This document shows, one piece after another, positions 1 through 7,708 of a stretch of DNA of 64,000 nt (the stretch's first letter is position 1; each line of letters opens with the position of its first letter). The DNA comes from Mannheimia glucosida (GTDB taxonomy: Bacteria > Pseudomonadota > Gammaproteobacteria > Enterobacterales > Pasteurellaceae), in the NCBI RefSeq assembly GCF_046267875.1, contig NZ_CP176502.1, forward strand, positions 1,550,001 to 1,614,000, given 5' to 3'. The notes under the pieces were generated by a model. It searched no databases. It worked only from the letters and a program-made list of their open reading frames with translations, and had not been told where the DNA came from. The position numbers and the translations under genes are program-made.

Positions 1-35
1 CACTTGATATTTTAATAAGAACAACAGAGGTTATT

Positions 36-1130
36 ATGCAATTTATCAACATCGCAAATGAGGGCGTGAAATCGCTTTCGCCTTACCAAGCCGGAAAGCC
101 GATTGAGGAGTTAGAGCGTGAATTAGGGATTCAAAATATCATTAAACTAGCTTCGAATGAAAACCCGTTTGGTTTTCCTGAAAGTGCAAAAAAGGCTATT
201 CTGAACCAGCTTGACGATTTAACCCGTTATCCGGATTCAAACGGTTTTGAATTAAAAACCACGATTGCCCAAAAATTTGGCGTACAAGCTAATCAAATCA
301 CCTTAGGCAATGGCTCAAATGATTTATTGGAACTGTTTGCCCACACCTTCGCTGGTGAGCAAGATGAAATTATCTATTCTCAGTATGCGTTTATTGTGTA
401 TCCGTTGGTGACGAAAGCGATTAATGCCGTTGCCCGTGAAATTCCGGCTAAAAATTGGGGACACGATTTAGATGCCTTTTTAGCTGCAATCACCGACAAA
501 ACTAAATTAATTTTTATTGCCAACCCGAATAATCCGACCGGTAATTTTTTAACCCAAGCGGAAATTGAGGGCTTTTTAGCCAAGGTGCCGGCGAATGTGA
601 TCGTGGTACTGGACGAAGCCTATACTGAGTTTACTGCGCCTCAAGAGCGGGTGGATTCGTTTGGCTTATTGGCAAAATACCCGAATTTAATTGTGTCACG
701 TTCGCTCTCTAAGGCTTATGGTTTAGCAGGGCTTCGGATTGGCTATGCGGTGTCAAACCCTGAAATTGCAGATTTATTAAACCGTGTTCGCCAGCCATTT
801 AATTGCAACAGCCTTGCTTTAGCTTCAGCGATTGCGGTGATGAATGATGATGAATTTGTCAAAAAAGTGGCAGAAAATAACCGCTTGGAAATGGCTCGTT
901 ATGAGGCTTTCTGCCAAGCAAACGGCTTGGAATATATTCCGTCTAAAGGTAATTTCATTACTATCGATTTCAAACGTCCTGCTGCTGCGATTTATGAGGC
1001 ACTATTGCGTGAAGGCGTGATTGTTCGCCCGATAGCAGGTTATGGAATGCCGAATCATTTACGCATTAGTATCGGTTTACCGCAAGAAAACGAGAGATTT
1101 TTTACTGCCTTATTGAAAGTGTTAGCTTAA
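36..1130 (+). CDS. hisC: Histidinol-phosphate aminotransferase
   Basis: A PLP-dependent class I/II aminotransferase of 364 aa that converts imidazole-acetol phosphate and glutamate to histidinol phosphate in histidine synthesis. The fold is clear from NENPFG near residues 41-46, NPNNPTG near 163-169, DEAY near 193-196 and the PLP-lysine motif SRSLSKAYG with the lysine near 226. The ATG follows CAGAGG at a normal distance. aroA follows on the same strand after about 45 bases that contain an uptake signal, so the two may be co-transcribed. No other his gene is visible, which suggests scattered his genes or a second hisC paralogue serving aromatic amino acid transamination. Confidence 0.93.
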   Translation: MQFINIANEGVKSLSPYQAGKPIEELERELGIQNIIKLASNENPFGFPESAKKAILNQLDDLTRYPDSNGFELKTTIAQKFGVQANQITLGNGSNDLLELFAHTFAGEQDEIIYSQYAFIVYPLVTKAINAVAREIPAKNWGHDLDAFLAAITDKTKLIFIANPNNPTGNFLTQAEIEGFLAKVPANVIVVLDEAYTEFTAPQERVDSFGLLAKYPNLIVSRSLSKAYGLAGLRIGYAVSNPEIADLLNRVRQPFNCNSLALASAIAVMNDDEFVKKVAENNRLEMARYEAFCQANGLEYIPSKGNFITIDFKRPAAAIYEALLREGVIVRPIAGYGMPNHLRISIGLPQENERFFTALLKVLA

Positions 1131-1174
1131 CAAGCGGTTACCTTTTATGAAAATTTTACAAATTTAAAGAGAAA

Positions 1175-2473
1175 ATGGAAAAACTAACTTTAACTCCGAT
1201 TTCCCGTGTAGAAGGGGAGATCAATTTACCCGGCTCCAAAAGCCTGTCTAACCGAGCCTTATTATTAGCCGCCTTAGCCACCGGTACGACCCGTGTGACC
1301 AATTTATTAGATAGTGATGATATTCGCCATATGCTTAATGCTCTAAAAGCGTTAGGCGTGAAATATGAGCTATCGGAGGATAAAACCGTCTGCGTAGTTG
1401 AAGGGATTGGCGGAGCTTTTAAGGTTCAAAACGGATTATCATTGTTTCTCGGTAATGCAGGCACGGCAATGCGGCCGCTTGCAGCAGCATTGTGTTTAAA
1501 AGGTGAGGAAAAGGCTCAAGTCATTCTTACCGGTGAGCCAAGAATGAAAGAACGCCCGATTAAACACTTAGTCGATGCTTTACGCCAAGTCGGTGCTGAG
1601 GTGCAATACTTAGAAAATGAAGGTTATCCGCCGTTGGTAATTACTAATAGCGGTTTGCAGGGTGGAAAAGTACAAATTGATGGCTCAATTTCAAGCCAAT
1701 TTCTAACCGCATTACTGATGTCTGCTCCACTAGCGGAAAGCGATATGGAAATTGAGATTATTGGTGATCTGGTATCAAAACCTTATATCGATATTACCCT
1801 TTCGATGATGAAAGATTTTGGTATTATGGTTGAAAATCGTGATTACAAAACCTTTTTAGTTAAAGGTAAACAAGGCTATGTTGCCCCACAAGGTAATTAT
1901 TTGGTGGAAGGTGATGCCTCTTCTGCCTCTTATTTCTTAGCCGCCGGAGCGATTAAGGGCAATGTGAAAGTAACAGGGATTGGTAAAAAATCGATCCAAG
2001 GCGACCGCTTGTTTGCTGATGTGTTGGAAAAAATGGGGGCAAAAATCACTTGGGGAGAGGATTTCATTCAAGCCGAGCAAGCTCCGTTAAAAGGCGTAGA
2101 TATGGATATGAACCATATTCCTGATGCCGCAATGACGATTGCAACAACCGCTTTATTTGCTGAAGGGGAAACCGTTATCCGCAATATTTATAACTGGCGG
2201 GTAAAAGAAACCGACCGTTTGAACGCAATGGCAACCGAATTGAGTAAAATCGGGGCGGTAATTGAAGAAGGGGAAGATTTTATTCGGATTCAACCGCTTG
2301 CGTTAGAACACTTCCAACACGCTGAAATTGAGACCTACAATGATCACCGTATGGCAATGTGTTTTTCGTTGATTGCGTTATCCAATACGGAAGTAACCAT
2401 TCTAGATCCAAACTGTACGGCAAAAACGTTCCCAACTTACTTTAGTGAATTGGAAAAATTATCGGTTAGATAA
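1175..2473 (+). CDS. aroA: 3-phosphoshikimate 1-carboxyvinyltransferase (EPSP synthase)
   Basis: Cytoplasmic enzyme joining shikimate-3-phosphate and PEP to make EPSP, the sixth step of the shikimate pathway. At 432 aa it is close to the E. coli enzyme (427 aa). Diagnostic motifs are present: PGSKSLSNRALLLAALATG near residues 20-38, GNAGTAMRPL near 93-102, GEPRMKERPI, and YNDHRMAM near the C-terminus. The usual glycine is kept in the PEP-binding GNAGTAMRP loop. It sits directly behind hisC and ends at a strong bidirectional hairpin, so hisC-aroA is a likely transcription unit. Confidence 0.97.
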   Translation: MEKLTLTPISRVEGEINLPGSKSLSNRALLLAALATGTTRVTNLLDSDDIRHMLNALKALGVKYELSEDKTVCVVEGIGGAFKVQNGLSLFLGNAGTAMRPLAAALCLKGEEKAQVILTGEPRMKERPIKHLVDALRQVGAEVQYLENEGYPPLVITNSGLQGGKVQIDGSISSQFLTALLMSAPLAESDMEIEIIGDLVSKPYIDITLSMMKDFGIMVENRDYKTFLVKGKQGYVAPQGNYLVEGDASSASYFLAAGAIKGNVKVTGIGKKSIQGDRLFADVLEKMGAKITWGEDFIQAEQAPLKGVDMDMNHIPDAAMTIATTALFAEGETVIRNIYNWRVKETDRLNAMATELSKIGAVIEEGEDFIRIQPLALEHFQHAEIETYNDHRMAMCFSLIALSNTEVTILDPNCTAKTFPTYFSELEKLSVR

Positions 2474-2477
2474 AAGC

Positions 2478-2509
2478 AAAAAAGGATTCAGAAAACTGAA
2501 TCCTTTTTA
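2478..2509. terminator. Bidirectional terminator between aroA and the SH3 gene
   Basis: A 13-bp perfect stem (2479-2491 with 2496-2508) around an AAAA loop, with A-tracts on one side and T-tracts on the other, so it can stop transcription from both converging genes. Confidence 0.85.
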
Positions 2510-2523
2510 CTTTCTACACTTTA

Positions 2524-3135
2524 TTATGCCCAACCGCTATTGTTACGTCTGCGGCGAGGAATCAGTAATGGGATAATTAAGCCGAGTAATAACCCTGCTC
2601 CCAATACGGCACCACCATAAATAAACCACTGAATCACGATTTCACGTTTCTCGGAATCGTGCATTGTTTCTAAATCACGATTTTTGTTTTTCAGAATTTC
2701 CAGTTCACGTTTGAGTTGTGCGTTTTCTTCTACTAAATCACTGCTTTTTTGCACCGAATCTTGGGTTCTACGTTGCATTTCTGCGGTACGTTGTTGCCAG
2801 TCGGTGTCAATTTTGCTCAGGCGATTGGTTAAATCTTGCACCTGTTGTTTTAATTGAGGAATGAGGTCTTTCGGGCTGGCGGTCTCGCTTAATTCAGAAT
2901 TCAGCACCCAACCTTCACGGTTACGGCTGTCTCGAATCAGGCTATAACGCTCTTTGCGGTCTAAAACCGTGACTTTTTCGCCTGCTTGGATTGCACCTGA
3001 AATACGGAATTGATCACCAGCACCTTTACGCATAAATGTACTCAGATTTTCAGTAATGTATGTATCTGCCGCAAAGGCTGGGCTAGATAGACCGAGTAAA
3101 AGACAAGAGAGTAGAGCTGATGATAATTTCTTCAT
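2524..3135 (-). CDS. SH3-domain membrane protein, TIGR04211/YgiM type
   Basis: A 203-aa inner-membrane-anchored periplasmic protein. It has a signal peptide (residues 1-22, ending AFA), a bacterial SH3 domain at about 25-90, a coiled coil rich in K/E/Q/R at about 95-160, and a C-terminal transmembrane helix at about 168-190 followed by a basic tail (PRRRRNN). This is the layout of the TIGR04211 family (E. coli YgiM). Known function is not settled; a cell-envelope role is inferred. It lies downstream of the phosphate transporter on the same strand with a 51-base gap that holds a hairpin. Confidence 0.85.
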   Translation of the reverse strand: MKKLSSALLSCLLLGLSSPAFAADTYITENLSTFMRKGAGDQFRISGAIQAGEKVTVLDRKERYSLIRDSRNREGWVLNSELSETASPKDLIPQLKQQVQDLTNRLSKIDTDWQQRTAEMQRRTQDSVQKSSDLVEENAQLKRELEILKNKNRDLETMHDSEKREIVIQWFIYGGAVLGAGLLLGLIIPLLIPRRRRNNSGWA

Positions 3136-3156
3136 ATTGATTCCTCAAAGCTAGTA

Positions 3157-3180
3157 AGAATGCAGCGAGCTGCATTCTTA
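3157..3180. terminator. Hairpin between the phosphate transporter and SH3 genes
   Basis: The inverted repeat AAGAATGCAG/CTGCATTCTT has a 3-4 base loop. There is no long T-run on the minus strand, so it may be a weak terminator or an mRNA processing site between the two minus-strand genes. Confidence 0.45.
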
Positions 3181-3186
3181 TATTAA

Positions 3187-4455
3187 TTAATAGAAAATAG
3201 CACTTAAAATATAGTAAATGATGATAGAAAGCACCGCTCCGGCAGGAAGGGTAATCACCCACGAAATGACGATATTGCGAATCACCCCTAAATTTAAAGC
3301 AGCAATACCGCGTGCGAATCCAACCCCTAACACCGCACCCACTAGGGTTTGGGTGGTTGAAATTGGAAGTCCTGTTCCAGAAGCAATTACAACGGTGACT
3401 GCACAGGCAAATTGAGCAGCAAAGCCACGGCTTGGGGTGAGTTCGGTAATCCCTGAACCTACGGTTGCCATTACAGCTTTGCCCATAACGGCTAAGCCAA
3501 CCATCATACCTACTGCACCGAGTGGTAGAATCCAAGGGGCAATAGCGGTTTTTCCTTCAATTAGACCACCGCTACGCACAATAGATTCAACCGCAGCTAA
3601 AGGCCCGATGGCATTAGCTACATCATTTGAACCGTGAGCAAATGCCATAGCACAAGCAGTTAATAGCATTAAAATACTAAAAATTTTCTCTACACCGGCA
3701 AAGCCTCTACCTTCAGCACGCGCTTTCATCGCAAAACTTTTACTACGGAAGTAGAAAAAGCCGATTACCACCGCAACTAAGGCAAGAGCGAGTGAAATAC
3801 CTAAGGTTTCCACCGTATTTAAATGTAATCCAACGTGTTTTAAACCCTTTGATACCGTTACAATCACTAGAATAAAAATAGTAATGCCCATATACATCGG
3901 GCCATATTTTTTCGCTTGTTTAAACGGATTTGAGCGGTTGAAAATTAATTTTTGTGAGTTAATAAAAATTAAATACGCTACAATACCGGCAATTAACGGC
4001 GTAATAAACCAGCTGCCAACAATACCGCCTAAAGCATCCCATTGAATAGCATCAGCACCGACAGTAACAAGGGCAAAACCGATAACCGCACCGATAATAG
4101 TATGCGTGCCTGAAACCGGCCAACCCATTTTGGTTGCCACAATTAACCACACGCCTGAAGCACAAAGTGAAGACATCATACCCAGCACTAAAGTATCCGG
4201 ACGGTGTGTAAACTGGGCTGGCTCAATAATACCGCTTTTAATGGTATCTGCTACTTCACCACCGGCAAGGTAAGCTCCCGCTACTTCAAACACCATTGCA
4301 ATTAAAATGGCTTGTTTAATCGTAATAGTACCGGAGCCGACTGATGTTCCCATTGCGTTAGATACATCGTTTGCCCCAATCCCGAATGCCATCAAAAAAC
4401 CTAAAACAGCCGTCACAATCACCAAGATTGTGCCATATTGGTTGAGAAATTCCAT
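3187..4455 (-). CDS. Inorganic phosphate transporter, PiT family
   Basis: A polytopic inner-membrane protein of 422 aa with about ten hydrophobic helices. Both PiT signature repeats are present: GANDVSNAMG near residues 27-36 and GSNDVANAIGP in the second half. PiT proteins import phosphate, often as a metal-phosphate complex, driven by the proton or sodium gradient. The ATG follows AGGAG. It is 10 bases downstream of the DUF47 gene, the classic pit accessory partner, so the pair forms an operon. Confidence 0.93.
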   Translation of the reverse strand: MEFLNQYGTILVIVTAVLGFLMAFGIGANDVSNAMGTSVGSGTITIKQAILIAMVFEVAGAYLAGGEVADTIKSGIIEPAQFTHRPDTLVLGMMSSLCASGVWLIVATKMGWPVSGTHTIIGAVIGFALVTVGADAIQWDALGGIVGSWFITPLIAGIVAYLIFINSQKLIFNRSNPFKQAKKYGPMYMGITIFILVIVTVSKGLKHVGLHLNTVETLGISLALALVAVVIGFFYFRSKSFAMKARAEGRGFAGVEKIFSILMLLTACAMAFAHGSNDVANAIGPLAAVESIVRSGGLIEGKTAIAPWILPLGAVGMMVGLAVMGKAVMATVGSGITELTPSRGFAAQFACAVTVVIASGTGLPISTTQTLVGAVLGVGFARGIAALNLGVIRNIVISWVITLPAGAVLSIIIYYILSAIFY

Positions 4456-4465
4456 TGATGATCTC

Positions 4466-5146
4466 CTAGGATTTTGCCAGCATCAGCTCAATACGAGAAC
4501 CAATTCGTTGGGCTTGGTCGGCTAAAATACTGATACGTTCGATACATTTGTATAAAAACATCACATCAATAGGATTGAGTGTTTTTTCTAACTCAAGCAA
4601 CGTATGACGTAGGGTAATTTGATATTGATCCGTATCATCTTCGATTTGGTCGAGTTCCATAATCATTTTATTGACGAAATCAAGCTCTCGCCCTCTAAAA
4701 CCAGTTTCTAATAACTGATCCATTTCATCTAAAACTTTGCGTACTTGACGGCTGGCATCAATACTACGAGAAAGGAATTTTTGGAAAAGTGGCTGCATTT
4801 CGGCAGGAATAATTAATTTACGCCCAATAATGCGACCGGAAATATCTCTTGAATAGTTTGCTAATTTATCTAATTGTGTAACTAATTCTAATAAATCACT
4901 TCTTTCCACAGGCATAAATAGTCCACGCGGAAGTTTTAAGCGGATTTCACGTTTAAGGGCATCCGCGCGGCGTTCTAAATCAACAATTTTACCGCGCACT
5001 TCGGCTGCTTTTTCCCAATCATGTTCAAAAGTTGCCTCAAAAAAAGGTTCTAATAACTCACTACATTCTGTCACTTTATTTGAATGTTTTTGTAATGGCT
5101 TAAGTGGGGACTGGGCGAATAAACCTAAAATGTTATTCAATGCCAT
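4466..5146 (-). CDS. DUF47/TIGR00153 PhoU-like Pit accessory protein
   Basis: A soluble, all-helical 226-aa protein of the DUF47 family (TIGR00153), which is structurally PhoU-like. It is rich in E/D/R/L heptads and has the family-type ending (SILADQAQRIGSRIE). Members are usually encoded next to PiT transporters and are thought to modulate phosphate uptake; that role is inferred here from context. GGAG precedes the ATG. It is the first gene of a two-gene operon with the PiT transporter. Confidence 0.9.
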   Translation of the reverse strand: MALNNILGLFAQSPLKPLQKHSNKVTECSELLEPFFEATFEHDWEKAAEVRGKIVDLERRADALKREIRLKLPRGLFMPVERSDLLELVTQLDKLANYSRDISGRIIGRKLIIPAEMQPLFQKFLSRSIDASRQVRKVLDEMDQLLETGFRGRELDFVNKMIMELDQIEDDTDQYQITLRHTLLELEKTLNPIDVMFLYKCIERISILADQAQRIGSRIELMLAKS

Positions 5147-5480
5147 AAAATATCTCCATAGTGATAATGTTTATAATGACTTCTTACTGTAAAGTCTGGC
5201 GTATTTTACTTGATGTATTAGTAAAGATCACGAAATTAAATTATGTTTTTAGGGCAAGCGGTTTGTTTTAATAATTTTTTTGCAAAAAATGGAAGAAATT
5301 TATGCTTGTTTTTTTATTATTGCTTATTATCTTATTTGAGCGATCTTAAGAAAGAATATTATGCTTTTAAAAATAGCATCTTATGCAAGTTTGCCAAAAT
5401 AATTTTTTCTGTTTTTATTCTACCATTACGCTTTTTTTCAGATAGAATACCATCAATATTATGACTATATGAGGTGAAAA
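5147..5480. other. Divergent intergenic region, DUF47 gene to serC
   Basis: About 330 AT-rich bases hold the promoters of the phosphate operon (leftward) and serC (rightward). An uptake-signal-like GCAAGCGGT lies near 5252. A 73-codon ORF at 5243-5464 has low-complexity F/L/K-rich composition and no ribosome site, so I treat it as noise. Confidence 0.6.
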
Positions 5481-6563
5481 ATGACAGACGTATATAACTT
5501 CAGTGCAGGCCCGGCAATGATGCCGAAGAAAGTACTCGAAAAAGCACAACAGGAATTATTAAATTGGCTAGACCAAGGCACATCGGTGATGGAAGTGAGC
5601 CACCGTGGAAAGCTATTTATGGAGCTGGCGGCACAATCGGAGGCAGATTTACGCAAGCTGTATAATGTGCCGGACAATTATCGTATTCTATTTCTTCAAG
5701 GTGGTGCAAGGGGGCAATTTGCAGCCATTCCAATGAATTTAATCGGTAAAAAAGGCAAAGCGCTTTACCTTAATTCAGGGCATTGGTCGGCAACAGCAGC
5801 AAAAGAGGCACGTAACTTTGCGGAAATTGATGAAATCAATATTTTAGAGACTGAACCGCAACTTAAAGTGAGTCGTTTAGATTTCAGCGATATTGCAGAG
5901 CAATATGATTATGTCCATTATTGCACCAATGAAACCATCAGTGGGGTAGAAATTTTCGATATTCCAAATGTCGGAAACACCCCGTTAGTGGCAGATATGT
6001 CGTCTAATATCTTAGCCCGTGGGATTGATATCAGTAAATTTGGCGTGATTTATGCCGGAGCGCAAAAAAATCTAGGGCCTGCTGGCATTACGATTGTGAT
6101 TATTCGTGATGATTTAATTGGCAATGCACGCAAAGATACCCCATCTATTTGGAATTATGCAACTCAGCGAGATGCTGATTCGATGATTAATACCCCGCCA
6201 ACTTTCGCTTGGTATTTATGTTCTTTAGTGTTCCAACATTTACTGGCAGAGGGTGGTTTGAAAGCTACTGAAGAACGTAATCTTGCTAAAGCTACGTTGC
6301 TTTATGAGTATTTGGATAGTTCAACATTCTATTACAATACGGTAGCACATGAAAACCGTTCCTTAATGAATGTAACCTTTACCACGGGTAATGACGAGCT
6401 AAATGCAAAATTTGTGGCAGAAGCGACCGCTTGTGGTTTACAGGCCTTGAAAGGCCATAAAGTATTAGGTGGAATGCGTGCCTCAATTTATAACGCAATG
6501 CCGATTGATGGGGTAAAAGCACTCATTGAATTTATGAAGGCATTTGAACAACGTAATGCTTAA
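5481..6563 (+). CDS. serC: Phosphoserine aminotransferase
   Basis: A PLP enzyme of 360 aa that converts 3-phosphohydroxypyruvate to phosphoserine. It is also used in PLP synthesis on the erythrose-4-phosphate branch. The N-terminal FSAGPAMMP, GGARGQFAAIP near 74-84 and the PLP lysine in YAGAQKNLGP (Lys196) are all present. GAGGTG precedes the ATG. It is followed by a shared terminator and the convergent antiporter gene, so it appears monocistronic. Confidence 0.97.
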   Translation: MTDVYNFSAGPAMMPKKVLEKAQQELLNWLDQGTSVMEVSHRGKLFMELAAQSEADLRKLYNVPDNYRILFLQGGARGQFAAIPMNLIGKKGKALYLNSGHWSATAAKEARNFAEIDEINILETEPQLKVSRLDFSDIAEQYDYVHYCTNETISGVEIFDIPNVGNTPLVADMSSNILARGIDISKFGVIYAGAQKNLGPAGITIVIIRDDLIGNARKDTPSIWNYATQRDADSMINTPPTFAWYLCSLVFQHLLAEGGLKATEERNLAKATLLYEYLDSSTFYYNTVAHENRSLMNVTFTTGNDELNAKFVAEATACGLQALKGHKVLGGMRASIYNAMPIDGVKALIEFMKAFEQRNA

Positions 6564-6585
6564 TTCAAGCTTAAGCATATAAATT

Positions 6586-6609
6586 AAAGAGCCACGTTTG
6601 TGGCTCTTT
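6586..6609. terminator. Bidirectional terminator, serC and the Ca/Na antiporter
   Basis: A perfect 10-bp stem (6586-6595 with 6600-6609) with loop GTTT and A/T tracts on both flanks lies between two converging genes. Confidence 0.85.
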
Positions 6610-6619
6610 GAATTTGGCA

Positions 6620-7597
6620 CTAGACCGCAGTTTTAAACAAATAGAAATTATAGCCTACATAAGCGGCAAAGAGTAATAAGCCCTCTAACCGATTAATTCT
6701 GCCACCTTCTGTCCGACGATAGAGGTTGATCCCGAAAATGAATAATAAGAAGGTGAGAGCCGACATTATCAAGACATCGCGAGAAAACACTTCCGTTGAA
6801 ACTTGCATTGGTTCTATAGCACCGGCAATTCCCACCACGGCTAACGTATTAAATAAGTTAGAACCGATAATGTTACCTAAAGCTAAATCCACTTCTCCTT
6901 TACGAGCAGCTGCAATAGAAGAGGCTAATTCAGGTAGTGAGGTGCCTACCGCTACAATAGTAAGCCCTATTACCAAATCACTGACGCCAAAAAATTTAGC
7001 CACTTCAACTGCTCCCCAGACTAAGAATTGGGAACTAATTACTAGCAATACTAAACCAATAATTAGCCAAAGAATGGATTTTCCTAATCCCATCTCAGCA
7101 CTATTGGTTAATTCTGCATCAACATCTAAGCTTAATGCATCATTTTTACTTTTCATTGCGGTAATAATTGTCCACGCCATATATACAAAAAACACAGCAA
7201 GTAAAATAATCGCATCAAGTTGAGTGACGTTTGCATCATAAACCAAATAAGCAGAAAGCAGGGTGACAGCCATTAAAATCGGTAATTCTTTTTTTAACAC
7301 ATCAGAATTAACTGATAGCGGTTTAATTATTGCGGTTAAACCTAAAATCAGCGCAATATTGGTAATGTTAGAACCGTAGGCATTACCGAGAGCGATACCC
7401 GGCGATCCGCTTAATGCAGAAGAGGCAGATACGATCATCTCCGGTGCAGATGTACCAAAACCAATGACCACAATACCGATTAACAAGGGTGTCATACCAA
7501 AATGGCGAGCCGTAGATGCTGCCCCTTCCACAAAACGATCCGCACTCCAAACTAATATCATTAAGCCGCCGATAATAGCGGCAACAGCAAGTGTCAT
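6620..7597 (-). CDS. yrbG: Calcium/sodium antiporter, YrbG family
   Basis: A polytopic 325-aa inner-membrane protein of the CaCA cation exchanger family. The two alpha repeats are seen as GFGTSAPEM near residues 46-54 and AVGTSLPELASS in the second half; in this family each carries an ion-coordinating acidic residue. About ten hydrophobic helices are present, with a hydrophilic loop rich in D/E/S near 150-170. The length matches E. coli YrbG (325 aa). In E. coli yrbG precedes the kdsD/lpt cluster, but here it stands alone between serC and glnD. Confidence 0.9.
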   Translation of the reverse strand: MTLAVAAIIGGLMILVWSADRFVEGAASTARHFGMTPLLIGIVVIGFGTSAPEMIVSASSALSGSPGIALGNAYGSNITNIALILGLTAIIKPLSVNSDVLKKELPILMAVTLLSAYLVYDANVTQLDAIILLAVFFVYMAWTIITAMKSKNDALSLDVDAELTNSAEMGLGKSILWLIIGLVLLVISSQFLVWGAVEVAKFFGVSDLVIGLTIVAVGTSLPELASSIAAARKGEVDLALGNIIGSNLFNTLAVVGIAGAIEPMQVSTEVFSRDVLIMSALTFLLFIFGINLYRRTEGGRINRLEGLLLFAAYVGYNFYLFKTAV

Positions 7598-7708
7598 AAA
7601 CTATCCTTTTAGATGAAAAACATAAAGGCATTATAAGCATTTTAGCCAAAATAAATATAGGCAAACGAAAATAAATGACCTATTATTTTGCCAGTTTAGG
7701 AAGAGATT

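Noticed and set aside
3083..3535. 150-codon minus-strand ORF in another frame of the PiT gene
   Set aside because: Cys/Arg-rich shadow frame overlapping two well-supported genes.
5220..5240. CRP half-site (AGATCACG) upstream of serC
   Set aside because: Only one half matches; too weak to list as an operator.
5243..5464. 73-codon plus-strand ORF upstream of serC
   Set aside because: Low-complexity F/L/K composition, no ribosome site, runs through an uptake signal and the serC promoter.
6726..7223. 165-codon plus-strand ORF opposite the Ca/Na antiporter
   Set aside because: Antisense shadow of a transmembrane gene with strong family match on the other strand.
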